Shown: positions 17,023 to 25,628 of the stretch, in pieces
Layout: each line of letters opens with the position of its first letter
How positions within the stretch are numbered: position 1 is the first letter of the stretch
NCBI RefSeq assembly: GCF_009729205.1
Contig: NZ_VTHB01000008.1
Location: forward strand, 248,001-312,000
Length of the DNA: 64,000 nucleotides
Reading direction: 5' to 3'
Origin: Mycobacteroides sp. CBMA 271
GTDB lineage: Bacteria > Actinomycetota > Actinomycetes > Mycobacteriales > Mycobacteriaceae
The notes under the pieces: generated by a model
What the model was told of the DNA's origin: nothing
The model's database searches: none
Seen by the model: the letters and a program-made list of their open reading frames with translations, nothing else
Translations under genes and position numbers: made by a program

Positions 17023-20000
17023 ATGGCTCTTCACCTGCGCCGGGCCGAGCGGACCGACACGCTTGCCGACGGCTTGGCCCGGCTACTTGCCGAGCCCTTA
17101 CCCGACCCGTTTGCGCAGGAGTTGGTCCTCGTCCCCGCCAAAGGCATCGAACGGTGGCTGAGCCAACGGCTGTCCGACCGGCTCGGGGTATGCGCGGGGG
17201 TGCAGTTTCGGAGCCCGCGCTCGCTCATCGCCGAGATCACTGGCGCCCTCGATGACGACCCGTGGTCCCCCGATGTGTTGGTGTGGCCACTGCTGTCGGT
17301 GATCGACGAAAACCTGGACCAGCCCTGGTGTGTGCCGCTGGCCACGCATCTCGGGCGGTTCGAAACCGGTGAAGAGCGTGAGCTGCGGCAGGGGCGGCGC
17401 TACGCCGTGGCGCGCCGGCTCGCTGGGCTCTTCGCCTCGTACGCGCGGCAGCGTCCAGACCTGCTGGTCTCGTGGCTCTCTGCCGACCGCGAAGGCGACC
17501 CTGTCGAGCGGGACCTTGCCTGGCAGCCTCCGCTGTGGCGGGCGCTGGTTGCCCGTGTCGACGCCGATCCCCCACATGTCCGGCACGTCAAGGTACTCGC
17601 GCGGCTGCGGGAGGCTCCGTCGGATCTTCCTACGCGGATATCCCTTTTCGGCCATACCCGGCTTCCGCTCACCGACGTCCAACTACTCGATGCCCTCGCG
17701 ACGCATCACGACCTGTATCTGTGGTTGCCGCATCCGAGCGATACGCTATGGAGCACGTTGCGTGACGAACTCGGCCCGATTCCGCGACGCGAGGACATCG
17801 GCCATCGGTCGGTACACCATCCGCTGCTGGCGACCCTGGGCCGGGATGTGCGTGAACTGCAGCGTGCACTACCCAAGCCTGCATCCGACGAGTACCTGGG
17901 TGGCGCAACGTTTCCCGGGACCTTGCTGGGCTGGCTACAGTGCGATCTCGCGGCTGACGAGGTGCGCCCGGACGGGCGGCAGTTAGAAGCCGAGGACCGT
18001 TCCGTGCAGGTACATTCCTGCCACGGCCCCGCGCGGCAGATCGACGTGCTGCGTGAGGTGCTGTTGGGCCTACTCGCCGACGATCCGACGTTGGAACCAC
18101 GCGACGTCCTCGTCATGTGTCCGGACATTGAGACATACGCGCCGTTGATCTCAGCTCGATTCGGCCTCGGCGAGTCGGTACCGGATGCCCACCCTGCACA
18201 TCAACTGCGGGTGCGTCTCGCCGATCGCGCTCTGGCGCAAACCAATCCGCTGCTGGCCGTGGCCGCGCAGGTGCTGAGCCTGGCCGGCGGACGCGCCACC
18301 GCGAGCGAGGTCCTGAATCTGGCGGAGTCCGCACCGGTGCGGGCGCGGTTCGGTTTCACCGACGACGATCTCGACGCGATCACCGCATGGGTTCGTGAGG
18401 CGAACATCCGTTGGGGTTTCGATCCGGAGCATCGCGCCCCGTACGGTGTCGACTTCCTGCACAACACATGGCGTTTCGGCATCGACAGGGTGCTGGCCGG
18501 GGTCGCGATGTCCGAGGACTCACACGCCTGGCTGGGCGCCACCCTGCCACTCGACGATGTGAGCAGCAACCGGGTCGAGTTGGCGGGCCGGTTCGCCGAG
18601 TTCGTTTCTCAGCTTCATACCGCGGTGGATTCGCTGTCCGGAACCCGGCCGCTGGCGCAGTGGTTGTCGTCGCTGTCGACGGGTATCGACATGCTCGCCC
18701 AGGATGCCGAGGAGTGGCCGCGCGCCCAAATGTTGCGTGAGTTCGCCGAGAACATCGAGACGGCAGATCCCTCTGTGCTGTTGCAGCTCAGTGACATTCG
18801 CGCATTGCTGGACCGCCACCTGGCGGGACGCCCGACGCGCGCCAACTTTCGCACCGGCACCCTGACCGTCTGCACCATGGTGCCCATGCGGTCGGTTCCA
18901 CACCGCGTCGTCTGCCTCGTCGGGCTCGACGACGGCGTGTTCCCGCGGCTCGGCGCGGTCGACGGGGACGACGCGCTGGCCCGGGACTCGATGACCGGTG
19001 AACGCGATATCCGTTCCGAGGACCGGCAGTTGCTGCTCGACGCGATCGGCGCCGCAACGGAGACCCTGGTGCTCACCTACACCGGCGCCAACGAGTACTC
19101 CGGGCAGGCCCGACCTCCGGCGGTGCCGCTGGCCGAGCTGCTGGATGCGCTCGACGCCACCACGTCGACGCCGGTACGTGGACGCATTCACGTGACGCAT
19201 CCGTTGCAGCCGTTCGATGTTCGCAATGTGACACCGGGAGGCGTGGTTCCGGGGCACTCCTTCACCTTCGACACCACCGCATTGACTGCCGCCCGCTCCG
19301 CTGCCGGTCACCGCGCCGAGCGGCCAACGTTTATCTCCGGGCCGTTGCCCGCCCCGGCAGTCACCGATGTAGCGCTCACCGACCTCACCGCGTTCTTCAA
19401 CCACCCCATCAAGGGCTTCTTCCGCGCCCTCGACTACACGCTGCCGTGGGATGTCGACGGGGTGTCCGACGATATGCCCGTCGAGATCGACGCTCTCGAG
19501 GAGTGGACGGTGGGCGACCGGATGCTGTCCGACATGCTGCGCGGTATGTCCCCGGCCGATTCGCAACAGGCCGAATGGCGCCGCGGCACATTGCCTCCCG
19601 GACAACTCGGCTGGCGCCGAGTCTCGGAGCTACGGGACCGTTGTGCCGCACTGGCCGACGCGACCCGTCACTACCGGACCGCCGACGGCCAGGCCTTCGA
19701 CATCGACATTGACCTCGGCGGTGGGCGTCGCCTCACCGGCACGGTGCCTGAGGTGTTCGGCGACCGGCTGGTGTCGGTGAGATACTCCAAGCTGGACGGC
19801 AAACATCTGCTGCAATCGTGGATTCCCTTGGTGGCATTAGCGGCTCACGATCCCCGACGAGACTGGTCGGCGGTGTGCATCGGCCGCGCCACGCGTGGTC
19901 CGACGCCTCTCGCGCGCACGCTCGGACGCCCGGATGACCCCGTTGATGTGCTACGCGACCTGGTAGCCATCTACGACGCGGGGCGGCGCGAGCCGCTGCC

Positions 20001-20271
20001 GCTACCACTGAAGACCTCGTATGCGTGGGCCGAGGCCCGCACCACGCGCGATGACCCGGAGCTGCAGGCCGGATACCGTTGGCGCTCCAGCAAGTTTCCC
20101 GGCGAGGAGGCGGACCCCGCCGTCGAGCGCGCATTCGGCAGGGGCGTGTGGCTGCGTCATCTCATGCAGCCGCTGTTACCCGGCGAAGAGACCGCGGGCG
20201 AGACGAACAGGCTGGGCGCCTATGCCGCGCGGTTGTGGCTGCCGCTGCTACGAGCCGAGCTGGGCTCATGA
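17023..20271 (+). CDS. recC: Exodeoxyribonuclease V subunit gamma, RecC
   Basis: 1082 residues, close to the length of mycobacterial RecC. It begins MALHLRRAERTDTLADGLA and contains the RecC-typical PAKGIERWLSQRLSDRLG segment that corresponds to helicase motif Ia without a working ATP site. HPLLATLGRDVRELQ and the DVLVMCPDIETYAPLI domain follow, with an inactive nuclease-like C-terminus. RecC scans for Chi in E. coli; in mycobacteria RecBCD works mainly in single-strand annealing. It overlaps recB by four bases (ATGA), opening a recC-recB-recD operon. Confidence 0.95.
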   Translation: MALHLRRAERTDTLADGLARLLAEPLPDPFAQELVLVPAKGIERWLSQRLSDRLGVCAGVQFRSPRSLIAEITGALDDDPWSPDVLVWPLLSVIDENLDQPWCVPLATHLGRFETGEERELRQGRRYAVARRLAGLFASYARQRPDLLVSWLSADREGDPVERDLAWQPPLWRALVARVDADPPHVRHVKVLARLREAPSDLPTRISLFGHTRLPLTDVQLLDALATHHDLYLWLPHPSDTLWSTLRDELGPIPRREDIGHRSVHHPLLATLGRDVRELQRALPKPASDEYLGGATFPGTLLGWLQCDLAADEVRPDGRQLEAEDRSVQVHSCHGPARQIDVLREVLLGLLADDPTLEPRDVLVMCPDIETYAPLISARFGLGESVPDAHPAHQLRVRLADRALAQTNPLLAVAAQVLSLAGGRATASEVLNLAESAPVRARFGFTDDDLDAITAWVREANIRWGFDPEHRAPYGVDFLHNTWRFGIDRVLAGVAMSEDSHAWLGATLPLDDVSSNRVELAGRFAEFVSQLHTAVDSLSGTRPLAQWLSSLSTGIDMLAQDAEEWPRAQMLREFAENIETADPSVLLQLSDIRALLDRHLAGRPTRANFRTGTLTVCTMVPMRSVPHRVVCLVGLDDGVFPRLGAVDGDDALARDSMTGERDIRSEDRQLLLDAIGAATETLVLTYTGANEYSGQARPPAVPLAELLDALDATTSTPVRGRIHVTHPLQPFDVRNVTPGGVVPGHSFTFDTTALTAARSAAGHRAERPTFISGPLPAPAVTDVALTDLTAFFNHPIKGFFRALDYTLPWDVDGVSDDMPVEIDALEEWTVGDRMLSDMLRGMSPADSQQAEWRRGTLPPGQLGWRRVSELRDRCAALADATRHYRTADGQAFDIDIDLGGGRRLTGTVPEVFGDRLVSVRYSKLDGKHLLQSWIPLVALAAHDPRRDWSAVCIGRATRGPTPLARTLGRPDDPVDVLRDLVAIYDAGRREPLPLPLKTSYAWAEARTTRDDPELQAGYRWRSSKFPGEEADPAVERAFGRGVWLRHLMQPLLPGEETAGETNRLGAYAARLWLPLLRAELGS

Positions 20272-23200
20272 AGCGTTTCGACCTACTGGGTCCGCTTCCC
20301 TCCGAGCGCTCCACCACCGTGCTGGAGGCCAGTGCGGGCACCGGAAAGACCTTTGCATTGGCGGGCTTGGTCACCCGGTACGTGGCTGAAGGCGCCGCGG
20401 CCCTGGATCAGATGCTGCTGATTACGTTCGGGCGCGCCGCCAGTCAGGAGCTCCGCGACCGGGTCCGCGGCCAAATCGTGGACGCGCTCCGAGCTTTCGA
20501 CGAGCCGTCGATGGCACGCACGGATCTGACCCAGCACCTCATTTCCGCCGACCAGCCGGCCCGACAGCGTCGGCTCCGCGACGCTCTCGCCGGTTTCGAT
20601 GCGGCGACCATCGCCACCACCCACCAGTTCTGCCACATCGTTCTGAAATCCCTTGGCGTGGCCGGCGACAGCGATTCCGGTGTCACACTCGTGGAAAACC
20701 TGGACGACCTGGTGTGCGAGATCGTCAACGATCGGTATCTGACCCATTTCGGTCGGGAACGTGACAATCCTCCGCTGAGCTATCCGGTGGCACTGCGGCT
20801 GGCCCGAGAGGTGGTGCGCAACCCCGCCACCCAGCTGCGTCCACTGGAACCGGAAGCCGATTCCTACGCGCTGGCCGCGCTGACCTTCGCGCGGGATGTA
20901 CTGGAACAGCTGGAGATCCGCAAGCGCCGACGCGGCGTCCTGGGATTCGACGACCTGCTGACCCGGCTCGCGGACGCACTGGACGCCGACGACTCCCCCG
21001 CGCGAACGCGAATGCATCAGCGGTGGCCCATCGTCATGGTGGACGAGTTCCAGGACACCGACCCGGTGCAATGGCAGGTACTTGAGCGGGCCTTCTCCGG
21101 GCGATCCACACTGATCCTGATCGGCGACCCCAAGCAGGCTATCTACGCCTTCCGCGGTGGGGACATCGACACCTATCTGCGGGCGTCCGCTACGGCCGGG
21201 GACAAGCAGACACTGGGCACCAACTGGCGTAGCGACGCCGCGCTGGTCGATCGGCTGCAGGCGGTGCTGCGCGGCGCACAGCTCGGCGGCCCGGACATCG
21301 TCGTCCACGATGTGGAAGCACATCACCAGGGGCATCGACTATCCGGCGCCCGGCGCAATGACCCGTTCCGGCTGCGGGTCGTATCACGAAATCGCGAGGG
21401 CATCAAGGTAATTGCCATTGCAGATCTGCGGCGGCACATCGGCAAGGACCTCGCCGCTGACATCGGGGCGCTGCTGGCCAGTGGGGCCACCTTCGACGGC
21501 CGGCCGCTGCAGGCCCGGGACATCGCGGTGATCGTCGAGGCCCACGCTGACGCACGCGCGTGCTTCTCTGCACTGTCCGAGGCGGGGATTCCTGCCGTCT
21601 ACACCGGCGACACCGATGTGTTCAGTTCCGATGCGGCGCAGGATTGGTTGTATCTGCTGGAGGCGTTCGACCAACCGCACCGCAGCGGCCTGGTACGGGC
21701 GGCCGGGGCGACAGTGTTCTTCGGCGAGACAGCGGAAACTCTTGCGGCAGGCGGTGAATCACTGACCGATGAGATCGCGGCGACGCTGCGCATGTGGGCC
21801 GGGCGGGCACGTGAGCGCGGCGTTGCGGCAGTGTTCGAGGCCGCGCAGCTCGCCGGCATGGGCCGGCGGGTGTTGTCCTGGCGGGGCGGCGAGCGGACGA
21901 TGACCGACCTTGCGCATATCACGGAAGTCCTGCAGGAGACGGCACACCGGAAGGGTTACGGGCTGGCAGCGCTGCGGGATTGGTTGCGCACACAGTGCTC
22001 GGAAAGGGGCGCCGCGGCCGAGCGAAACCGGCGGTTGGACAGCGACGCCGCGGCGGTGCAGATCATGACGGTGTGGGTGAGCAAGGGCTTGCAATTCCCC
22101 ATCGTCTATCTGCCGTTCTCGTTCAATCGACATGCCCCGGAACGTGATTACGTGCTCTACCACGAAGACGGGATGCGCTGCCTGCACATCGGCGGCAAAG
22201 ATGACCCCGAATACTTCACGGCCGACCTATTGGGACGCACCGAGGCCGCCCGCGATGCCAGCCGGCTGACGTATGTCGCGCTGACGCGGGCGCAGTCACA
22301 GGTAGTGGCCTGGTGGGCACCGTCATTCGACGAACCCAACGGCGGGCTGTCTCGACTGTTGCGGGGGCGCGCCCCCGGGAATCCACCGGTTCCCGACAAG
22401 TGTGCTCCGGCCAAGATTTCCGATGCAGATGCACTGAAGCGGCTGCGGGCCTGGGAAACCGCGGGCGGTCCGTCGATCGAGGAATCGGTGGTTGCCGGAT
22501 TCGTCCCGGCGGCAATGCCTTCGGTGATCGGCGATCTTGCGGTTCGGGTGTTTGACCGGTCCATCGACACGGTCTGGCGGCGCACCTCGTATTCGGGGTT
22601 GCTGCGCGCCGCCGAGGAGGCGGGGGTATCGAGCGAGCCGGAACTCGTCGAGCTGGATGATGAAGTCGACGATATTCCCTTGCGATCGACGCCGACAGGT
22701 GTCGACGTGCCGTCGCCGATGGCGGACCTGCCGGCCGGTGCCGCGTTCGGGTCGCTGGTTCACGCGGTGCTGGAAACCGCCGATCCGTTCGCGCCAGACC
22801 TGGCCGGGGAACTACACGCCGAGGTGACCAGGCACGCCGAGCGCTGGCCGGTCGAGGTGTCCGCCGCCGAGCTGGCGACCGCGTTGGTGCCGATGCATGA
22901 CACTCCGCTGGGCCCGCTACTTCCGGGGGTGACGCTGCGCCAGATCGGACTGCCGGACCGGTTGTGCGAGCTAGATTTCGAGTTTCCTCTGGCGGGTGGC
23001 GATGCGGCCGGTGGAGCGTTCGCGCGGCTATCCGAGGTGGGATCGCTGCTGCGGGAACATCTTCCGTCCGATGATCCGTTGGCGGTGTACGCGGACCGGC
23101 TGACTGGTGCGGCGCTGGGCCGCCAGAGCCTACGCGGATATCTGTCGGGGTCCGTCGATGCGGTGCTGCGGGTCGGTTCGCGGTATGTGGTGGTCGACTA

Positions 23201-23513
23201 CAAGACCAACTGGCTGGGCACCGGCGATGCGCCGCTGACGGCCGCCGACTATTCCCGGCCACGCATGGTGGAGGCCATGTTGCATTCAGACTATCCACTG
23301 CAGGCCCTGCTGTATAGCGTTGTGCTGCACCGGTACCTGTCGTGGCGGCTGCCCGAATACCAGCCGGATGAACATCTGGGCGGGACGGCGTATCTCTTCG
23401 TGCGCGGGATGTGCGGAGCCCAGACACCGGTAGTGGACGGGCATCCGACCGGGGTGTTCAGCTGGGAACCGCCGGCGGCGTTGGTAGTCGCGCTTTCGGA
23501 GCTGTTGTCATGA
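20268..23513 (+). CDS. recB: Exodeoxyribonuclease V subunit beta, RecB helicase-nuclease
   Basis: 1081 residues from ATG 20268. SF1A (UvrD-like) motifs: Walker A ASAGTGKT (21-28), TTHQFCHIVLK, motif II VDEFQDTDPVQW, motif III GDPKQAIYAFRGGD, later motifs QIMTVWVSKGLQFP and LTYVALTRAQ. The C-terminal nuclease domain has VVDYKTNW with the catalytic D-x-K. It is the 3'-5' motor and the single nuclease of the complex. Start and stop both overlap neighbours by four bases, so the three subunits are made in coupled amounts. Confidence 0.96.
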   Translation: MKRFDLLGPLPSERSTTVLEASAGTGKTFALAGLVTRYVAEGAAALDQMLLITFGRAASQELRDRVRGQIVDALRAFDEPSMARTDLTQHLISADQPARQRRLRDALAGFDAATIATTHQFCHIVLKSLGVAGDSDSGVTLVENLDDLVCEIVNDRYLTHFGRERDNPPLSYPVALRLAREVVRNPATQLRPLEPEADSYALAALTFARDVLEQLEIRKRRRGVLGFDDLLTRLADALDADDSPARTRMHQRWPIVMVDEFQDTDPVQWQVLERAFSGRSTLILIGDPKQAIYAFRGGDIDTYLRASATAGDKQTLGTNWRSDAALVDRLQAVLRGAQLGGPDIVVHDVEAHHQGHRLSGARRNDPFRLRVVSRNREGIKVIAIADLRRHIGKDLAADIGALLASGATFDGRPLQARDIAVIVEAHADARACFSALSEAGIPAVYTGDTDVFSSDAAQDWLYLLEAFDQPHRSGLVRAAGATVFFGETAETLAAGGESLTDEIAATLRMWAGRARERGVAAVFEAAQLAGMGRRVLSWRGGERTMTDLAHITEVLQETAHRKGYGLAALRDWLRTQCSERGAAAERNRRLDSDAAAVQIMTVWVSKGLQFPIVYLPFSFNRHAPERDYVLYHEDGMRCLHIGGKDDPEYFTADLLGRTEAARDASRLTYVALTRAQSQVVAWWAPSFDEPNGGLSRLLRGRAPGNPPVPDKCAPAKISDADALKRLRAWETAGGPSIEESVVAGFVPAAMPSVIGDLAVRVFDRSIDTVWRRTSYSGLLRAAEEAGVSSEPELVELDDEVDDIPLRSTPTGVDVPSPMADLPAGAAFGSLVHAVLETADPFAPDLAGELHAEVTRHAERWPVEVSAAELATALVPMHDTPLGPLLPGVTLRQIGLPDRLCELDFEFPLAGGDAAGGAFARLSEVGSLLREHLPSDDPLAVYADRLTGAALGRQSLRGYLSGSVDAVLRVGSRYVVVDYKTNWLGTGDAPLTAADYSRPRMVEAMLHSDYPLQALLYSVVLHRYLSWRLPEYQPDEHLGGTAYLFVRGMCGAQTPVVDGHPTGVFSWEPPAALVVALSELLS

Positions 23514-25165
23514 GGCTGGTGGAGGCGTTCGGCGAGATACTCGAGGCCGCGGATGTGCATGTGGCGCAGCGGCTGACGGCGTTGGTCTCCGAGGCAGACG
23601 AGTCCGTGGAGCTGGCCGTTGCGCTGGCGGTGCGGGCGCTGCGCGGTGGGTCGGTGTGTGTGGACCTGCGGGCGGTGGCGGCGCAGGTCGATGACTTGTC
23701 GCTGCCATGGCCTGCCGCCTCCGAGTGGTTGGCGGCGGTGCAGGCGAGCCCCTTGGCGGGTGATCCGCCGGTGCTTCGGGTAATGGGTGACCTGCTCTAC
23801 CTCGACCGGTACTGGCGCGAGGAACAGCAGGTGTGTGAAGACGTGCTGGCGTTGTCTACGGTTTCGGCACCTTCCGAAGTGCCCGGCTATGAGCGACTTT
23901 TCCCGCCAGGGTTCGAGGAGCAGCGCGCTGCTGCCGACATAGCGCTGTCGCAAGGTCTTACGGTGTTGACGGGCGGACCGGGCACCGGCAAGACGACGAC
24001 GGTTGCGCGGCTACTGGCGCTGCTGGCGGAGCAGGCATCGGCGGCGGAACGGCCGCCGCTGCGGATCGCGTTGGCTGCGCCGACAGGTAAGGCGGCTGCT
24101 CGGCTGCAGGAGGCGGTACAGCTAGAGGTCAATCGGCTGGATGCGGTGGACCGGTCGCGGCTTGCCGGGTTGCAGGCGACAACGCTGCATCGGCTGCTGG
24201 GGTCTCGGCCCGATACGTCGTCGCGGTTTCGGCATCATCGGGGAAACCGGTTGCCGCACGACGTGATTGTGGTGGATGAGACGTCGATGGTGTCGCTGAC
24301 CATGATGGCGCGGTTGTTGGAGGCGGTGCGTCCAGAGACCCGGCTGCTGTTGGTAGGCGATCCGGACCAGTTGGCCTCGGTGGAGGCTGGGGCGGTGCTG
24401 GCGGATCTGGTGGAGGGTCTCGGGGCTGACAAGGTGGCAGCGCTGCGGACATCGCACAGGTTCGGCGAGGCGATCGGCACGCTAGCGGCGGCGGTGCGTG
24501 ACGGCGATGCGGACCGCGCGCTGGAGGTGCTGGCTTCTGGGGACCAACATGTCGAGTGGTCTACGGATTCGGGCGGTCTGCGCGATGTGCTTGTCCCCCA
24601 TGCGCTTCGGCTGCGGTCCGCGAGCTTGGCAGGCGATGGTGCGGCCGCGTTGGCCGTGCTCGACGAGCACCGGTTGTTATGTGCGCACCGGCACGGACCG
24701 TTCGGGGTGACGCATTGGAACCGTCAGGTCGAGCGGTGGATCACCGAGGAGACGGGCGAACCGCATTGGGCAGCCTGGTACGCGGGACGGCCAATCCTGG
24801 TGACATCCAATGACTACGGGCTGCGGCTCTACAACGGGGACACCGGTGTGACGGTCGCTGGGCCCGACGGGTTGCGCGCGGTGATCGGCTCGGCGTCATT
24901 TGCGCCTAGTCGGCTGACCGAAGTGGAAACCATGCACGCCATGACGATTCACAAGTCGCAGGGCAGCCAGGCGACCGAAGTGACGGTGCTGCTGCCCTCG
25001 GAGGATTCGCGGCTGCTAACGCGGGAGTTGTTCTATACGGCGGTGACGCGCGCGAAGGAGCGGGTGCGGGTGGTGGGCTCGGAGGCCGAGGTGCGGGCCG
25101 CGATTAAGCGGCAGGCGGTGCGGGCGTCGGGGTTAGGGAGGAGATTAAGGGCGGATCAACCGTAA
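23510..25165 (+). CDS. recD: Exodeoxyribonuclease V subunit alpha, RecD helicase
   Basis: 551 residues from ATG 23510. SF1B helicase: Walker A GGPGTGKT (155-162), AAPTGKAAARLQE, motif II VVDETSMVSLTMMARL, LLVGDPDQLASVEAG, and the C-terminal TIHKSQGSQATEVTVLLP with FYTAVTRAKERVRV. It is the 5'-3' motor on the complementary strand. It is last in the operon. Past its stop the sequence turns into gene fragments and then the AT-richer defence island, so the conserved block ends here. Confidence 0.95.
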   Translation: MRLVEAFGEILEAADVHVAQRLTALVSEADESVELAVALAVRALRGGSVCVDLRAVAAQVDDLSLPWPAASEWLAAVQASPLAGDPPVLRVMGDLLYLDRYWREEQQVCEDVLALSTVSAPSEVPGYERLFPPGFEEQRAAADIALSQGLTVLTGGPGTGKTTTVARLLALLAEQASAAERPPLRIALAAPTGKAAARLQEAVQLEVNRLDAVDRSRLAGLQATTLHRLLGSRPDTSSRFRHHRGNRLPHDVIVVDETSMVSLTMMARLLEAVRPETRLLLVGDPDQLASVEAGAVLADLVEGLGADKVAALRTSHRFGEAIGTLAAAVRDGDADRALEVLASGDQHVEWSTDSGGLRDVLVPHALRLRSASLAGDGAAALAVLDEHRLLCAHRHGPFGVTHWNRQVERWITEETGEPHWAAWYAGRPILVTSNDYGLRLYNGDTGVTVAGPDGLRAVIGSASFAPSRLTEVETMHAMTIHKSQGSQATEVTVLLPSEDSRLLTRELFYTAVTRAKERVRVVGSEAEVRAAIKRQAVRASGLGRRLRADQP

Positions 25166-25252
25166 CCGGCGCAACCACGACGCTATCTGCCCCTGGATCG
25201 AGGATAGCCGCACGTCCCAATTCAAGTCATAGGTCCAGACCAAAATGCCATG
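25145..25252 (-). pseudogene. Possible C-terminal remnant of an unidentified gene
   Basis: The minus frame ending at TAA 25145 reads HGILVWTYDLNWDVRLSS and then a basic SWLRRLRLIRP end, which looks like a real protein tail rather than random GC-rich frame, but the family was not recognised. Upstream the same frame runs into the acyltransferase fragment without sense. It overlaps the recD end by 21 bases. Confidence 0.3.
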
Positions 25253-25284
25253 GCATCTACGCGGGTCGGAATCCCGACGGTTAC

Positions 25285-25400
25285 TTACTCCAGCCGTGAC
25301 TGGAAGCGGAAGAACACAACCCAGAACGCGGTGAAGACGCGAAGTCCTGTTAGGGCTTTGCGCCCCCGCGCACAACTCTCATCACTGCTTTACCAGGCAT
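25285..25400 (-). pseudogene. Frameshifted 5' fragment of a second acyltransferase-3 gene
   Basis: From ATG 25400 the minus strand reads MPGKAVMRVVRGG, matching the start of the intact acyltransferase at 16074 (MPGRAEMRVVRGK). About ten bases are then missing, and in a shifted frame it continues KALTGLRVFTAFWVV, against KALTGLRIIAAVWVV in the intact gene, before TAA at 25287. Similarity also covers about 60 bases upstream of the start (to about 25462), so the 5' flank was duplicated too. The remaining 390 codons are absent. The fragment sits between recD and the defence island. Confidence 0.85.
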
Positions 25401-25462
25401 CTTTCATTGCCAGCCTCGTCGCGTGCCTACCCTGCGTCCCAACAGACCATCTTCGGAAGAGG

Positions 25463-25628
25463 CATCAGCGCACATAGTGCGGTGCTGTACTCGTCGTGCG
25501 AGTGGTTAGGCACGCGCGTCGCTCAGATACCAAGACCGCGGCATCGCTGAGCAGATGAGCCAGTTCCTTGTTGTCACTATCTTCTCCAGCTCTCTTGATC
25601 ACACCGTGCGCCGCGGTACTCCTATTTG
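25463..25628. other. Left flank of the defence island, no gene seen
   Basis: About 165 bases between the acyltransferase fragment and the Z1 gene stop. No frame with coding character and no clear att or inverted repeat was found. It probably contains the island border and the 3' end of the Z1 transcript. Confidence 0.35.

Noticed and set aside
18520-19605. 361-codon minus frame inside recC
   Set aside because: RecC similarity covers the whole stretch, and the antisense product has no recognisable segment or start signal.
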